56,727 nt of DNA from Deltaproteobacteria bacterium (GTDB lineage Bacteria > Desulfobacterota > Syntrophia > Syntrophales > UBA8958), in NCBI GenBank assembly GCA_029553375.1, contig JAKPCH010000036.1, positions 1 to 56,727 on the forward strand. The letters run 5' to 3'. The notes below the pieces were generated by a model that worked only from the letters and a program-made list of their open reading frames with translations, had not been told where the DNA came from and searched no databases. The translations under genes and the position numbers were made by a program. Shown one piece after another: positions 25,336 through 33,689 of this stretch; the first letter of the stretch is position 1, and each line of letters begins with the position of its first letter.

Positions 25336-26120
25336 ACGCCTTCGACGAACAAAACCTCCGCGCGGCTTTGAAGGGACGGACCTTCGGGTCAATCGTCTTC
25401 CATGGGGAGCTCGATTCCACCAACACCGAGGCCTGGCGTCTCGCCGAGAGGGGGGCCCCCGAGGGGACCCTCGTCGTCGCGGATCGTCAGACCCGGGGAC
25501 GGGGCCGGATGGACCGCGTCTGGTATTCCCCCCCGGGGGGCAACTTCTACGGTTCCTTCATCCTCCGACCCCCCATAACCCCCGACCGGGCACCCCAGAT
25601 CACCCTGACGGCGGGGGTGGCCGTGGCCGAGGTCCTGTCGCGTTATTGTCCCGACGGCGTGGAGATCAAATGGCCCAACGACGTGTTGATCAAAGGGAAG
25701 AAGGCCTGCGGCATCCTCACGGAGATGAAGGCCGTCCCCGCCGGTGTGGTCTTCGTGATCCTGGGCGTGGGGATAAACGTCAACATGGAAGCCTCTGATT
25801 TCACAGCGGAGATCCGGGATCGGGCCACGTCCCTCATGTTGGAGACGTCAGCGGCCGTGGACCGCGTGGCCTTGACGGTGGGGCTCGTCGAGAGCCTGGA
25901 AAAATGGTATAGGGTCTTCCTCCGCGACGGTTTCCAGGCCGTGAGGGGGCAGTGGATCGCCCGTTCCCGCCTGGCGGGGAAGAGGATCCGCGTCTCCTTC
26001 AAAGAACGGACTCAGACGGGTTTGGCCTTGGGTATCGACGACGAGGGGGCCGTCGTCATGAGGGAGGACACGGGTTTGATCCGGAGGATAACGGCGGGCG
26101 ACGTGACGGAAGAAAAGTAG
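25332..26120 (+). CDS. birA: Biotin-[acetyl-CoA-carboxylase] ligase, catalytic domain only
   Basis: Attaches biotin to carboxyl carrier proteins. It has 262 aa and lacks the N-terminal winged-helix DNA-binding domain of repressor-type BirA, so it is probably a plain ligase. Catalytic motifs: '[17 protein letters not shown]', '[20 protein letters not shown]' (the biotinyl-AMP loop, GRGR), '[20 protein letters not shown]' and '[12 protein letters not shown]'. The likely start is TTG at 25332, overlapping the nadC stop. Carboxylases such as the one at 27-1598 would need it. Confidence 0.92.
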   Translation: MNAFDEQNLRAALKGRTFGSIVFHGELDSTNTEAWRLAERGAPEGTLVVADRQTRGRGRMDRVWYSPPGGNFYGSFILRPPITPDRAPQITLTAGVAVAEVLSRYCPDGVEIKWPNDVLIKGKKACGILTEMKAVPAGVVFVILGVGINVNMEASDFTAEIRDRATSLMLETSAAVDRVALTVGLVESLEKWYRVFLRDGFQAVRGQWIARSRLAGKRIRVSFKERTQTGLALGIDDEGAVVMREDTGLIRRITAGDVTEEK

Positions 26121-26133
26121 GGAGGACATGGTG

Positions 26134-26901
26134 ATGTTGCTCGTGGTGGACGTAGGGAACACCAACACGGTCCTGGGGCTATACGACGGGGAGAGGCTTC
26201 TCCACGACTGGCGGATACGCACCGTCGTGGATCATACGGTGGACGAGTACGGGATGCTGATCTACAATCTATACAAATCGAGCAAGATCGGTGCGTCCCG
26301 GAAGGTCTCGGCCATCATCATCTCCTGCGTCGTACCTCCCATGCTCAATATCCTCGAGCCGTTGTGCGAACGGTACTTCCATATCAAACCCCTCATCGTC
26401 GGCCCCGGCATCAAGACGGGGATGCCCATCTACTACGACAATCCCAAGGAGGTGGGGGCCGACCGCATTGTCAACGCCGTGGCGGCCTATGAGAAGTATA
26501 GGCGGGACCTCATCATCGTCGATTTCGGGACGGCGACGACCTTCGATTACGTCTCCCCCCGGGGGGAGTACATGGGGGGATGTATCGCCCCGGGGATCAT
26601 GATCGCCAGCGAGGCCCTCTTCGAGAGGGCGGCGAAGCTGCCGCGGGTGGAGTTCAGCAAACCCCGTTCCGTCATCGCCAAGGACACCGTAAGCAGTATG
26701 CAGGCGGGGATCATGTACGGTTACGCCGGCCTGGTGGACGGTATCGTCGGGAGGATGAAGGCCGAGGCGGGGGGTGAGCCCAAGGTGGTGGCGACGGGGG
26801 GGCTGGCGAGGATCGTGGCCCCGGAGACGAAGACCATCGAGATCGTCGATGAGATGCTGACCCTGGAGGGCCTCAGGATCATCTACCAGCGCAACAGGTA
26901 G
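26134..26901 (+). CDS. coaX: Type III pantothenate kinase
   Basis: First step of coenzyme A synthesis, 255 aa. ASKHA-fold motifs: '[18 protein letters not shown]' at the N terminus, '[20 protein letters not shown]', '[13 protein letters not shown]', '[14 protein letters not shown]', '[20 protein letters not shown]' and 'VVATGGLA'. An ATG at 26128 is only two bases from the GGAGG ribosome site; the ATG at 26134 has a better 8-base spacing and I prefer it. birA-coaX adjacency recurs in many bacteria. Confidence 0.95.
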   Translation: MLLVVDVGNTNTVLGLYDGERLLHDWRIRTVVDHTVDEYGMLIYNLYKSSKIGASRKVSAIIISCVVPPMLNILEPLCERYFHIKPLIVGPGIKTGMPIYYDNPKEVGADRIVNAVAAYEKYRRDLIIVDFGTATTFDYVSPRGEYMGGCIAPGIMIASEALFERAAKLPRVEFSKPRSVIAKDTVSSMQAGIMYGYAGLVDGIVGRMKAEAGGEPKVVATGGLARIVAPETKTIEIVDEMLTLEGLRIIYQRNR

Positions 26902-26905
26902 GGGG

Positions 26906-27541
26906 ATGCTGAACGTAGGTCTCACGGGGGGCATCGCCTCGGGGAAATCCACCGTGGCCTCCATGCTGGTGGAGTTGGGGGCCGTCCATATCGACCTTGA
27001 TCGCCTGGCCCATGCCGTCCTGAGGGAGGAGCGGGAGGTGAGAGAGAACCTGGTGGACCTCTTCGGGCCGGTGATCCTTGGGCAGGACGGGGGCATAGAC
27101 CGGGCGAGACTGGCCCGGGTCGTCTTCAATGACCCCTCGAAACTCCCCCTCTTGAACCGGGCCGTCCATCCCGCCGTCATCCATCGGTGGCGAAGTGTTC
27201 TGAGGGATATCGAGGCCGACAACCCAAGGGCCGTCGTCATCTCCGACGTCCCCCTCCTCATCGAGGAGGGTCTTCAGGGGATGGTGGACCTCGTCGTCCT
27301 CGTCTACATATCCCCCGAGGAACAGCTGAGGCGTCTCATGGCCAGAAACGGTCTTGACCGTGCTGAGGCCCAGGCGCGCCTAGCGGCCCAGATGCCCATC
27401 GGGGAAAAGGTGCCCCTCGCCGACTGTGTCCTGGACAACGGCGGGGTGGTGACGGAGACGAGGAAGAGGGTAAGGACCCTCTGGGAGAAACTCGTGTCGA
27501 GGGAGAAGGAGAAATTCGCCCGGCATAACCCCGGGCTGTGA
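26906..27541 (+). CDS. coaE: Dephospho-CoA kinase
   Basis: Last step of coenzyme A synthesis, 211 aa. The P-loop is 'VGLTGGIASGKSTVASML' at residues 4-21. Next come 'VHIDLDRLAHAVL', 'LNRAVHPAVIHRW', 'VVISDVPLLIEEGLQGMVD' (the usual 'DVPLLFE' element) and 'VLVYISPEEQLRRLMARNGL'. It begins four bases after coaX, so the first and last CoA steps are co-expressed. Confidence 0.95.
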   Translation: MLNVGLTGGIASGKSTVASMLVELGAVHIDLDRLAHAVLREEREVRENLVDLFGPVILGQDGGIDRARLARVVFNDPSKLPLLNRAVHPAVIHRWRSVLRDIEADNPRAVVISDVPLLIEEGLQGMVDLVVLVYISPEEQLRRLMARNGLDRAEAQARLAAQMPIGEKVPLADCVLDNGGVVTETRKRVRTLWEKLVSREKEKFARHNPGL

Positions 27542-27565
27542 AATTGTAACGGAGGAAGGAAGATT

Positions 27566-28195
27566 ATGATCGGAAAAAATGTCGCAACAGACTTCAGCGC
27601 CCGTGTCAGTGATCCCGTAATCGACCCGACGGCTTACGTCCACCCCCTGGCGGCGGTCATAGGGAACGTGACCATCGGTAAGAACGTCATGGTGGCCCCA
27701 TTTGCCGCCGTGCGCGGCGACGAGGGCCAGCCCCTCTTCGTGGGCGACGACGCCAACGTGCAGGACGGGGTGGTGATCCACGCCCTGGAGACGGAGATGA
27801 ACGGTCAGGCCGTAGAGAAGAACCTCTTCGAGGTGGACGGCAAGAAATACGCCGTTTACGTGGGCCGGCGGGTTTCTTTGGCCCACCAGGTCCAGATCCA
27901 TGGGCCCGCCGTAGTTCTCGACGACACCTTCGTGGGTATGAAGGTCCTGGTGTTTCGCTCCTGGGTGGGGAGGGGTTGCGTCCTCGAACCAGGCGCCATC
28001 GTCATGGGGGTACGCGTGGCGGACGGTCGATACGTGCCGGCGGGCACCGTCGTCAACAGCCAGTCCCAGGCCGATGCCCTTCCCGTCATCACGGAGGATT
28101 ACCCCTTTAGGACCCTCAACAAGGGCGTGGTCCATGTCAACACCTCTTTGGCCAGGGGTTATCTCGCCGCGCAGCGGGGCGGGGATGGGCGCTGA
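27566..28195 (+). CDS. Gamma-class carbonic anhydrase, Cam-like
   Basis: 209 aa left-handed beta-helix protein with hexapeptide repeats ('AAVIGNVTIGKNVMVAPFAA'). Metal-ligand His positions fit the gamma class: His in 'DGVVIHALETE' (followed by the Glu used in Cam), then both His in 'SLAHQVQIHGPA'. The Cam-type insertion between strands ('NGQAVEKNLFEVDGKKYAVY') separates it from the shorter CamH/YrdA group. The known reaction is CO2 hydration, relevant to anaerobes using CO2 or bicarbonate for carboxylation. A GGAGGAAGG ribosome site is present. Its end overlaps the next gene by 11 bases. Confidence 0.86.
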   Translation: MIGKNVATDFSARVSDPVIDPTAYVHPLAAVIGNVTIGKNVMVAPFAAVRGDEGQPLFVGDDANVQDGVVIHALETEMNGQAVEKNLFEVDGKKYAVYVGRRVSLAHQVQIHGPAVVLDDTFVGMKVLVFRSWVGRGCVLEPGAIVMGVRVADGRYVPAGTVVNSQSQADALPVITEDYPFRTLNKGVVHVNTSLARGYLAAQRGGDGR

Positions 28196-29078
28196 GGGGA
28201 TTTGCCGGCGGGCCCTCTGCCTCCTGGTCTCCCTCTGTCTCATCTTGGGGGCGGCATGGCCGACCGAGGCGGCCCGCGCCAAGGCGGTTTCCAAGAAGGC
28301 GAAGAAGGCGGCCAAGAAGAGGGAGGTCCCGGGACCCGTCATCAAGTCCGCCGTGGTGACGGACATGGCCTCGGGGCGCGTCCTCTACGCCCTGGAACCT
28401 GACCTGGCCATCCCCCCCGCCTCGGTGGCTAAGATCATGACCCTCTATTTGGTCTACGAGGCGGTGGAACTGGGCAAGGCCCGCTGGTCCGATCCCGTGC
28501 CGGTGAGCGTGAAGGCGTGGCGGACGGGGGGTACGAAGATGTTCCTCGATCCCCACACCACCGTGCCCCTGGGTGAGCTAGTCATGGGTATCGCCGTCGT
28601 CTCGGCCAACGACGCCGCCGTGGCGGTGGCGGAATATCTCGGGGGGAGCGTGGAGAACTTCGTCTTGCGCATGAACGAGAAGGCGAGGCAGTTGGGGATG
28701 ACCCACACGGTCTTCAAAAATCCCCACGGCCTTCCCGCCAAGGGGCAGATCACGACGGCCCGGGACATGGCGACCCTCTCGCGGGCCTACCTGGATAGGT
28801 TCCCCGAGTCCCTCCGCGTCCACTCCCAACGCTACTATACCTATCACAATATCCGCCAGCGGAACCGCAACCGCCTTTTGGGGACCTATCCCGGGGCGGA
28901 CGGGATCAAGACGGGTTTCGTCTGCAAGGCGGGTTACAACATCGCCGCCACGGCCAGAAGGGGTGATACGCGCCTCCTGGCCGTGGTCATGGGGGCGCGC
29001 AACCCCGTGGTGAGGGCGAAGGAGACGGCCCGTCTCCTCGACGAGGGTTTCAGGATGATGGGGGCGAGGGGAGGCTGA
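28185..29078 (+). CDS. D-alanyl-D-alanine carboxypeptidase (penicillin-binding protein 5/6 type)
   Basis: 297 aa exported S11-family enzyme trimming peptidoglycan pentapeptides. I use the ATG at 28185, which gives a signal peptide ending near 'AAWPTEA'. A Lys-rich linker follows ('KAVSKKAKKAAKKR'). Catalytic motifs: 'PPASVAKIMTLY' (SxxK), 'VVSANDAAVAVAEYL' (SxN) and 'DGIKTGFVCKAGYN' (KTG). It lacks the long C-terminal domain and amphipathic anchor of PBP5, so it may be periplasmic rather than membrane-bound. Convergent with etfA, with only 16 bases between. Confidence 0.92.
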   Translation: MGAEGICRRALCLLVSLCLILGAAWPTEAARAKAVSKKAKKAAKKREVPGPVIKSAVVTDMASGRVLYALEPDLAIPPASVAKIMTLYLVYEAVELGKARWSDPVPVSVKAWRTGGTKMFLDPHTTVPLGELVMGIAVVSANDAAVAVAEYLGGSVENFVLRMNEKARQLGMTHTVFKNPHGLPAKGQITTARDMATLSRAYLDRFPESLRVHSQRYYTYHNIRQRNRNRLLGTYPGADGIKTGFVCKAGYNIAATARRGDTRLLAVVMGARNPVVRAKETARLLDEGFRMMGARGG

Positions 29079-29094
29079 GGGCTCCCCCGCCCCA

Positions 29095-30045
29095 TTATTT
29101 CTTAAGGGCCGTGATCAACTTCGGCAGGGCCTCGTAGAGGTCCCCGACGATGCCCAGATCTGCCTGGGCGAAGATGGGGGCGTTTTCATCCCGGTTGACG
29201 GCCGCGATCACCTTGGCCCCGCGTACCCCCGTCATGTGTTGGACCTGGCCGGAGACCCCGACGCCGATGTAGAGATCCGGTTTGACCGAGACACCCGAGA
29301 GGCCGATGCAGAGCTCCGTGGGGAGCCAGTGGAGCTCTTCCGAGAGGGGACGGGTGCAGCCCACCTCGCCGCCCACGAGGGAGGCAACCTCCTCGACCAG
29401 GGCCAGGTCCTCCTTCTTCTCCAACCCCCGCCCGGCGGCGACCACCACCTTCGCCTGGGTGAGATCTCTGGCGAGGCGCCGTTTCTCCCTCTTCTCCACG
29501 ATCCGGACCCCCGGGACGGTGCCGGCGGCGAGGGGAGGGAGTTCCCTGAGGCGGGCGCTTCTCCCCTCCTCGGGGACAGGGGGGGAGAAGGTCTTGGGGG
29601 CGACGGTGGCCATGACGGGTCGTGTCAGGAACTTCACCGTCTGTATCGCCGCCCCCCCGTAAACCACCCTGTCCATCTCGATGTCCCCGCCGGACCATCG
29701 CACGGCGACACAGTTGCTGCAGAGACCCGTGTCGAGCCTCTGGGCGAGTCGGGGGGCCATCTCCCGGCCCCGTGCCGTGGCGGGGAGAAGGATGATGTCG
29801 GGTTTTTCCTCCGCGGCCGCCGCGGCGATGACGGGTATATGGGCCTCCATGGCCAGGCCGTCGGCCAGGGGGGGCAGGAGGATGATCTCATCGGCGCCGT
29901 AGGCGGCCCATTCCTCCCTTCCTTCTCCATCGGGGCCCATAAGGACCGTGATGGATCCGCCCACGGCGGAGATGAGTTCCCGCCCCAGGCCCAGGAGTTC
30001 CTTGGTCGAGGCCGTCGTCTCCGAGAAGATCCATAAAACCGCCAT
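29095..30045 (-). CDS. etfA: Electron transfer flavoprotein, alpha subunit
   Basis: FAD-binding subunit of ETF, 316 aa. The C-terminal FAD domain carries the family signature: 'VVAAGRGLEKKEDLALVEE', 'CTRPLSEELHWLP', 'CIGLSGVSVKPDLYIGVGVS', 'GQVQHMTGVRGAKVIAAVN' and 'APIFAQADLGIVGD'. It follows etfB by eight bases with a strong AGGAGG ribosome site. With the acyl-CoA dehydrogenase of the same operon it would carry electrons to FixC-like FAD protein. Confidence 0.95.
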   Translation of the reverse strand: MAVLWIFSETTASTKELLGLGRELISAVGGSITVLMGPDGEGREEWAAYGADEIILLPPLADGLAMEAHIPVIAAAAAEEKPDIILLPATARGREMAPRLAQRLDTGLCSNCVAVRWSGGDIEMDRVVYGGAAIQTVKFLTRPVMATVAPKTFSPPVPEEGRSARLRELPPLAAGTVPGVRIVEKREKRRLARDLTQAKVVVAAGRGLEKKEDLALVEEVASLVGGEVGCTRPLSEELHWLPTELCIGLSGVSVKPDLYIGVGVSGQVQHMTGVRGAKVIAAVNRDENAPIFAQADLGIVGDLYEALPKLITALKK

Positions 30046-30053
30046 ATTACCTC

Positions 30054-30821
30054 CTATGCCAGGACCCCCCTCTTCTTGAGGGCGTCGACGAATCTGATCA
30101 CCTCCGCCTCCTCGACGCCGAACTTTTCACAGGCCCTCTCCATCGCCGCCGCACGCACGGCGAGGGTCTGGAGCCTGGGACCGCCCGTCGCGCCCAAATC
30201 TCCCTTCGCAAGGGTCCGCACGGGTTTCTTCCCCGCCATGAGGGTGTCCTTGACCCCGGGGATGCGGGGGGTGTTGATCTCCGGTAACACCGTGACCAGG
30301 GCGGGCAGGGGGGCCGTGACGACCTCGATCACCCCTTCCAGCCGTCTCTGGGCCGTCAGGGTCCCCCCCTCCAGGGAGATCTGGGTCGCAAAGGCCACGC
30401 AGTCTATCCCGAGGGCCTCGGCCAGACGCGGTCCCACCTGCTGGGCGTAGAGATCCCCCGAACCCTCGCCGCAGATGATGAGGTCGAAGGGCCCCACGTG
30501 GTTCCTGACGGCCTGGGCGATGAGACTCACCGTCTGGGAAGGATCCAGATCCACGAAGGCCGGATCGGCGATGAAGACCCCGGCGTCCATCCCCCGGGAG
30601 AGGGCGTCCTTGACGCCCTTGGCGGCCTCCGGCGGCCCCACGGTGATACCCGTCACGGTCCCCCCCAGGGCGGTGCGGATCCGCACGGCCTCCTCGATGG
30701 CGTTGCGGTCGTAATCGCTCAGCTTGTAGTCGACGGAGGAGAAATCGAGACCCCCTCCCGGCGCCCGCCTGAGGTAGGTCTCGTCGATCACCCACTTGAA
30801 ACAGACGACGATGTGCGGCAT
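30054..30821 (-). CDS. etfB: Electron transfer flavoprotein, beta subunit
   Basis: 255 aa ETF beta (AMP- or second-FAD-binding subunit). Visible elements: 'VCFKWVIDE' near the N terminus, 'LSDYDRNAIEEAVRIR', 'DLIICGEGSGDLYAQQVGPR' and the C-terminal signature region 'LPEINTPRIPGVKDTLMAG'. The usual 'NEPRYP' reads 'NTPRIP' here, as in more divergent FixA-like ETFs. That leaves open whether this ETF takes part in electron bifurcation. Confidence 0.94.
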   Translation of the reverse strand: MPHIVVCFKWVIDETYLRRAPGGGLDFSSVDYKLSDYDRNAIEEAVRIRTALGGTVTGITVGPPEAAKGVKDALSRGMDAGVFIADPAFVDLDPSQTVSLIAQAVRNHVGPFDLIICGEGSGDLYAQQVGPRLAEALGIDCVAFATQISLEGGTLTAQRRLEGVIEVVTAPLPALVTVLPEINTPRIPGVKDTLMAGKKPVRTLAKGDLGATGGPRLQTLAVRAAAMERACEKFGVEEAEVIRFVDALKKRGVLA

Positions 30822-30839
30822 GGCCTTACCCCGTCTTCA

Positions 30840-31979
30840 TCAACGCAGGACGTTGCCGGAGATGACCATCCGCTGCGCCTCCGAGGTCCCCTCGTAGATC
30901 TCCGTTATCTTGGCGTCCCTCATGAGGCGTTCCACTTTGGCCCCCTTGCAGTAACCGTAACCGCCCTGGATCTGGACGGCCTTGATGGTGTGGTGCATGG
31001 CCTTTTCCGAGGCGAAGAGCTTGGCCATGGAGGCCTCCTTGCTGAAGGGCTGCCCCTGGTCCTTGAGCCAGGCGGCGTGGTAGGTGAGGAAACGGGCGGC
31101 GTTGAGGTCCGTCGCCATGTCGGCGATCATCCAGGCGATGGCCTGGTGACGGGCGATGGGCTGCCCGAACTGGACCCGCTCCTTGGCGTAGCGGACCGAC
31201 TCCTCCAGGGCGGCCTGGATGATCCCCACGGCCTGGGCGGCGATCCCCGTGCGGCCGTGATCGAAGCCCGTCATGGCCATGGCCAGGCCGTTACCCTCCT
31301 TGCCGAGGAGGTTTGCCTTGGGGACACGGCAGTCCTTGAAGAGCATCTCCGAGGTCTGGGAGGAACGGAGACCCATCTTGGCAAAATGGTTCCCCGCCGT
31401 CATCCCCGGCGTGCCCCGCGGGACGATGAAGGCGCTCATCCCCTTGCGCCCGGCGGCCTTGTCCGTCCAGGCGAAGACGAGGTAGGTGTCCCCCGTGGGG
31501 CCGTTGGAGGTGAAGGTCTTGGTGCCGTTGATGACGTAGTGGTCCCCGTCGAGGACCGCCGTCGTCGTGGCCGCCATGACGTCCGTGCCGGCGCCGGGCT
31601 CCGTGAGGACGAAGGCGCCGAGCTTCTCGCCCTTGGCGAGGGGGACGAGGAAGGTCTTTTTCTGCTCCTCGTTGCCGAAGAGGAGGATGAGCATGGAGGC
31701 GATCCCCACGTGGATGGAGACGGTAAACCCCGTGGAGGCGCACGAACGGGCCAGCTCCTCCACGGCGCAGATGTGGGTGAGATAATCGGCGCCGCTCCCC
31801 CCGTATTGAGCAGGTATGGGGATGCCCATCCAGTCGCCTTCCGCCAGTTTTTGGAAGACCTCGGCCGGGTGGCGGCTGTTCTCGTCGATCTCCGCCGCGA
31901 TGGGGTCCACGTATTTCTCGCAGAACTCCCGCATGTTCTTCTTTATCAATTCTTGCTCTTCCGTCAGTTTGAAATCCAT
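30840..31979 (-). CDS. Acyl-CoA dehydrogenase
   Basis: FAD enzyme oxidising an acyl-CoA to enoyl-CoA, 379 aa, normal for short- and branched-chain types. Motifs: 'FVLTEPGAGTDVMAATTTAV' near residue 123 (flavin/substrate loop), 'KTFTSNGPTGDTYLVFAWTD', 'VQIQGGYGYCKG' and the C-terminal 'ITEIYEGTSEAQRMVIS' with the catalytic Glu position of most family members. It sits between fixX and etfB, so ETF is its likely electron acceptor. The sequence does not show the substrate chain. Confidence 0.94.
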   Translation of the reverse strand: MDFKLTEEQELIKKNMREFCEKYVDPIAAEIDENSRHPAEVFQKLAEGDWMGIPIPAQYGGSGADYLTHICAVEELARSCASTGFTVSIHVGIASMLILLFGNEEQKKTFLVPLAKGEKLGAFVLTEPGAGTDVMAATTTAVLDGDHYVINGTKTFTSNGPTGDTYLVFAWTDKAAGRKGMSAFIVPRGTPGMTAGNHFAKMGLRSSQTSEMLFKDCRVPKANLLGKEGNGLAMAMTGFDHGRTGIAAQAVGIIQAALEESVRYAKERVQFGQPIARHQAIAWMIADMATDLNAARFLTYHAAWLKDQGQPFSKEASMAKLFASEKAMHHTIKAVQIQGGYGYCKGAKVERLMRDAKITEIYEGTSEAQRMVISGNVLR

Positions 31980-32019
31980 AGCCCCCTCCTTGAAACTTGA
32001 TTTTTATTCCTTTCCTTCG

Positions 32020-32319
32020 TCATCCGAAGCGGAATTGGACGCCCAGACCGCCCTCGGGATACTCCCACTCGATGAGGTCGGGGCCGCAGAGGATGCGGCA
32101 TGTCCCGCACTCCAGGCAGCCGTCCACGGTGACGGTAAAGGTCCCCGGCTTCTCCTCCCGCCAGAGGCCCGCCGGGCACAGGGACACGACGGGGCGCAAA
32201 CGCGGGTCTCCCTCCTTACCCGGCCTGATGCGGATGTGGGGTTCGCCCCCCTGCTTGAAGACATCCCAGCCCAACTTGGCCTTGAGGTCGCCCTCGCCGA
32301 TCCGCCCGCGGTCCTTCAT
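32020..32319 (-). CDS. fixX: FixX-like ferredoxin
   Basis: 99 aa ferredoxin of the FixX/ETF-dehydrogenase type. The cluster ligands are 'CLECGTCRILCGPDL' (CxxCxxCxxxC) near residue 68, with an extra upstream Cys in 'SLCPAGLW', as FixX proteins have. The start ATG overlaps the fixC stop (ATGA). It is expected to pass electrons between the FixC-like flavoprotein and the quinone pool or another acceptor. Confidence 0.92.
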   Translation of the reverse strand: MKDRGRIGEGDLKAKLGWDVFKQGGEPHIRIRPGKEGDPRLRPVVSLCPAGLWREEKPGTFTVTVDGCLECGTCRILCGPDLIEWEYPEGGLGVQFRFG

Positions 32320-33599
32320 AGTTTCGTAAACCCCTTCAAATCCTTGATAATCATGAACAATTCCCCGAGGGAGAGGCGGGAGCGTACGGTGTCGAACAGG
32401 CGGGCCTTGGGACCGGCCGGGACATGGTAGATATCTTTCAGGATCCCCGCCGCCAGCTCGGGGTAGTGCCTAAAGAGGCGGGGATTGGCCAGGACGGCGG
32501 GGTTGTTCCGGAAGGCTCGGAAGTCCTTCAGGACGAAGCTCTCCTCGAGGAAACGTTGGTAACAGGCCAGCGTCGCCCCGTCGTAGCGGCCCGCCCGGCG
32601 CGCCTCCATGACCGCTTGGGCGGCCCAGTAACCAGAGGCCAGGGCGTATTCCATCCCCCGGACCGTGAATCCCAAATTCAGGGCGAAGCCCGCGGCGTCT
32701 CCCGCCAGGAGGACGCCGTCGCCGTAAAGGGTCCCCAAACCTCCATAACCGCCCTCGGGGATGACGTGGGCGGAGTACTCCACCCCCTGACCCCCCCGGA
32801 CGAGGGGGGCGATCTCCGGCGACGCCTTGAAGTCTTCAAGGAGGGAGGGGACATGGAGATTTTCCCCGGCCGAGTTGGTGTCCAGGCCCAAGACGAGGCC
32901 CAGGCTCACGCTCTCGAGGTTGGTGTAGAGAAAGGCGCCGCCGAAACGCCCCCGGGTGACGTCGCCCACATAGAGGTGGGCGGCACCTTCCCGTCCCTCG
33001 AGGTGGAAACGCTCGTTGATCACGGCGGCATCGAGGGCGATCACCTCTTTGACTCCCAAGGCGAAGTGACGGGGAGAGGGCCAGGTGCGGAGACCGGCCT
33101 TTTCCCCCAGGGGGGAGAGGGCGCCGTCGCAGATCAGGACCACCTCGGCGAACAATTCGTCACCTCCGGCGACGACGCCCGCGACCCGCCCGTTCTGCCT
33201 GATCAGATCCTGGACCTTGGTCTTGGGGATGATCATGGCCCCCCTCGCCTCGGCCTCCTCGGCGAACCACCGGTCGAAGCGGGCCCTCAGGACACTGTAG
33301 CTCTGGGGTGGGTCTTCCTTGAGTTCATCGCCCCGGTAGAAAAAGGTGACGGACCGCTCCGGCGTGACCATGGCGGCCCCTTCCCGGACGATATAACGCT
33401 CCAGGGGGGCCGAGGCCCAGAGGTCGGGGAAGAGATCTCGAACGGGGTTAAGATAGATGCGGCCGCCGGTGACGTTCTTGGAGCCGGGGTAGTCGCCCCG
33501 TTCGATGAGGAGGGTCTCCACGCCGGCACCCGCCAGGGTGTAGGCCGCGGCCAGTCCGGCCAGCCCTCCTCCCGCTATGATGACCTCGAATCTCTCCAT
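32316..33599 (-). CDS. fixC: FixC-like FAD-dependent oxidoreductase (ETF:quinone oxidoreductase family)
   Basis: 427 aa flavoprotein. The N-terminal dinucleotide fold is 'IIAGGGLAGLAAAYTLA' followed by 'IERGDYPGSKNVTGG'. The second FAD element is 'GVLLAGDAAGFALNLGFTVR' near residue 280. It has no 4Fe-4S Cys set of its own; that is supplied by FixX. In the family such proteins link ETF to membrane quinones. It is the promoter-proximal gene of fixC-fixX-acd-etfB-etfA. Confidence 0.93.
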   Translation of the reverse strand: MERFEVIIAGGGLAGLAAAYTLAGAGVETLLIERGDYPGSKNVTGGRIYLNPVRDLFPDLWASAPLERYIVREGAAMVTPERSVTFFYRGDELKEDPPQSYSVLRARFDRWFAEEAEARGAMIIPKTKVQDLIRQNGRVAGVVAGGDELFAEVVLICDGALSPLGEKAGLRTWPSPRHFALGVKEVIALDAAVINERFHLEGREGAAHLYVGDVTRGRFGGAFLYTNLESVSLGLVLGLDTNSAGENLHVPSLLEDFKASPEIAPLVRGGQGVEYSAHVIPEGGYGGLGTLYGDGVLLAGDAAGFALNLGFTVRGMEYALASGYWAAQAVMEARRAGRYDGATLACYQRFLEESFVLKDFRAFRNNPAVLANPRLFRHYPELAAGILKDIYHVPAGPKARLFDTVRSRLSLGELFMIIKDLKGFTKL

Positions 33600-33622
33600 C
33601 GCCTCGACCCGGATGGTCTTTC

Positions 33623-33651
33623 TTATTACGCCTTGAGGTGTCCCCTGTCAA
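33623..33651 (-). promoter_or_regulatory. Putative sigma70 promoter of the fixC-etfA operon
   Basis: On the minus strand TTGACA (33651-33646), 17-base spacer, TAATAA (33628-33623), 24 bases upstream of the fixC ATG. A near-consensus promoter between purF and fixC. Confidence 0.6.
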
Positions 33652-33689
33652 CAGTCAAGCCCCTCGGCGGCGGGCGAATGGAAATGGTT

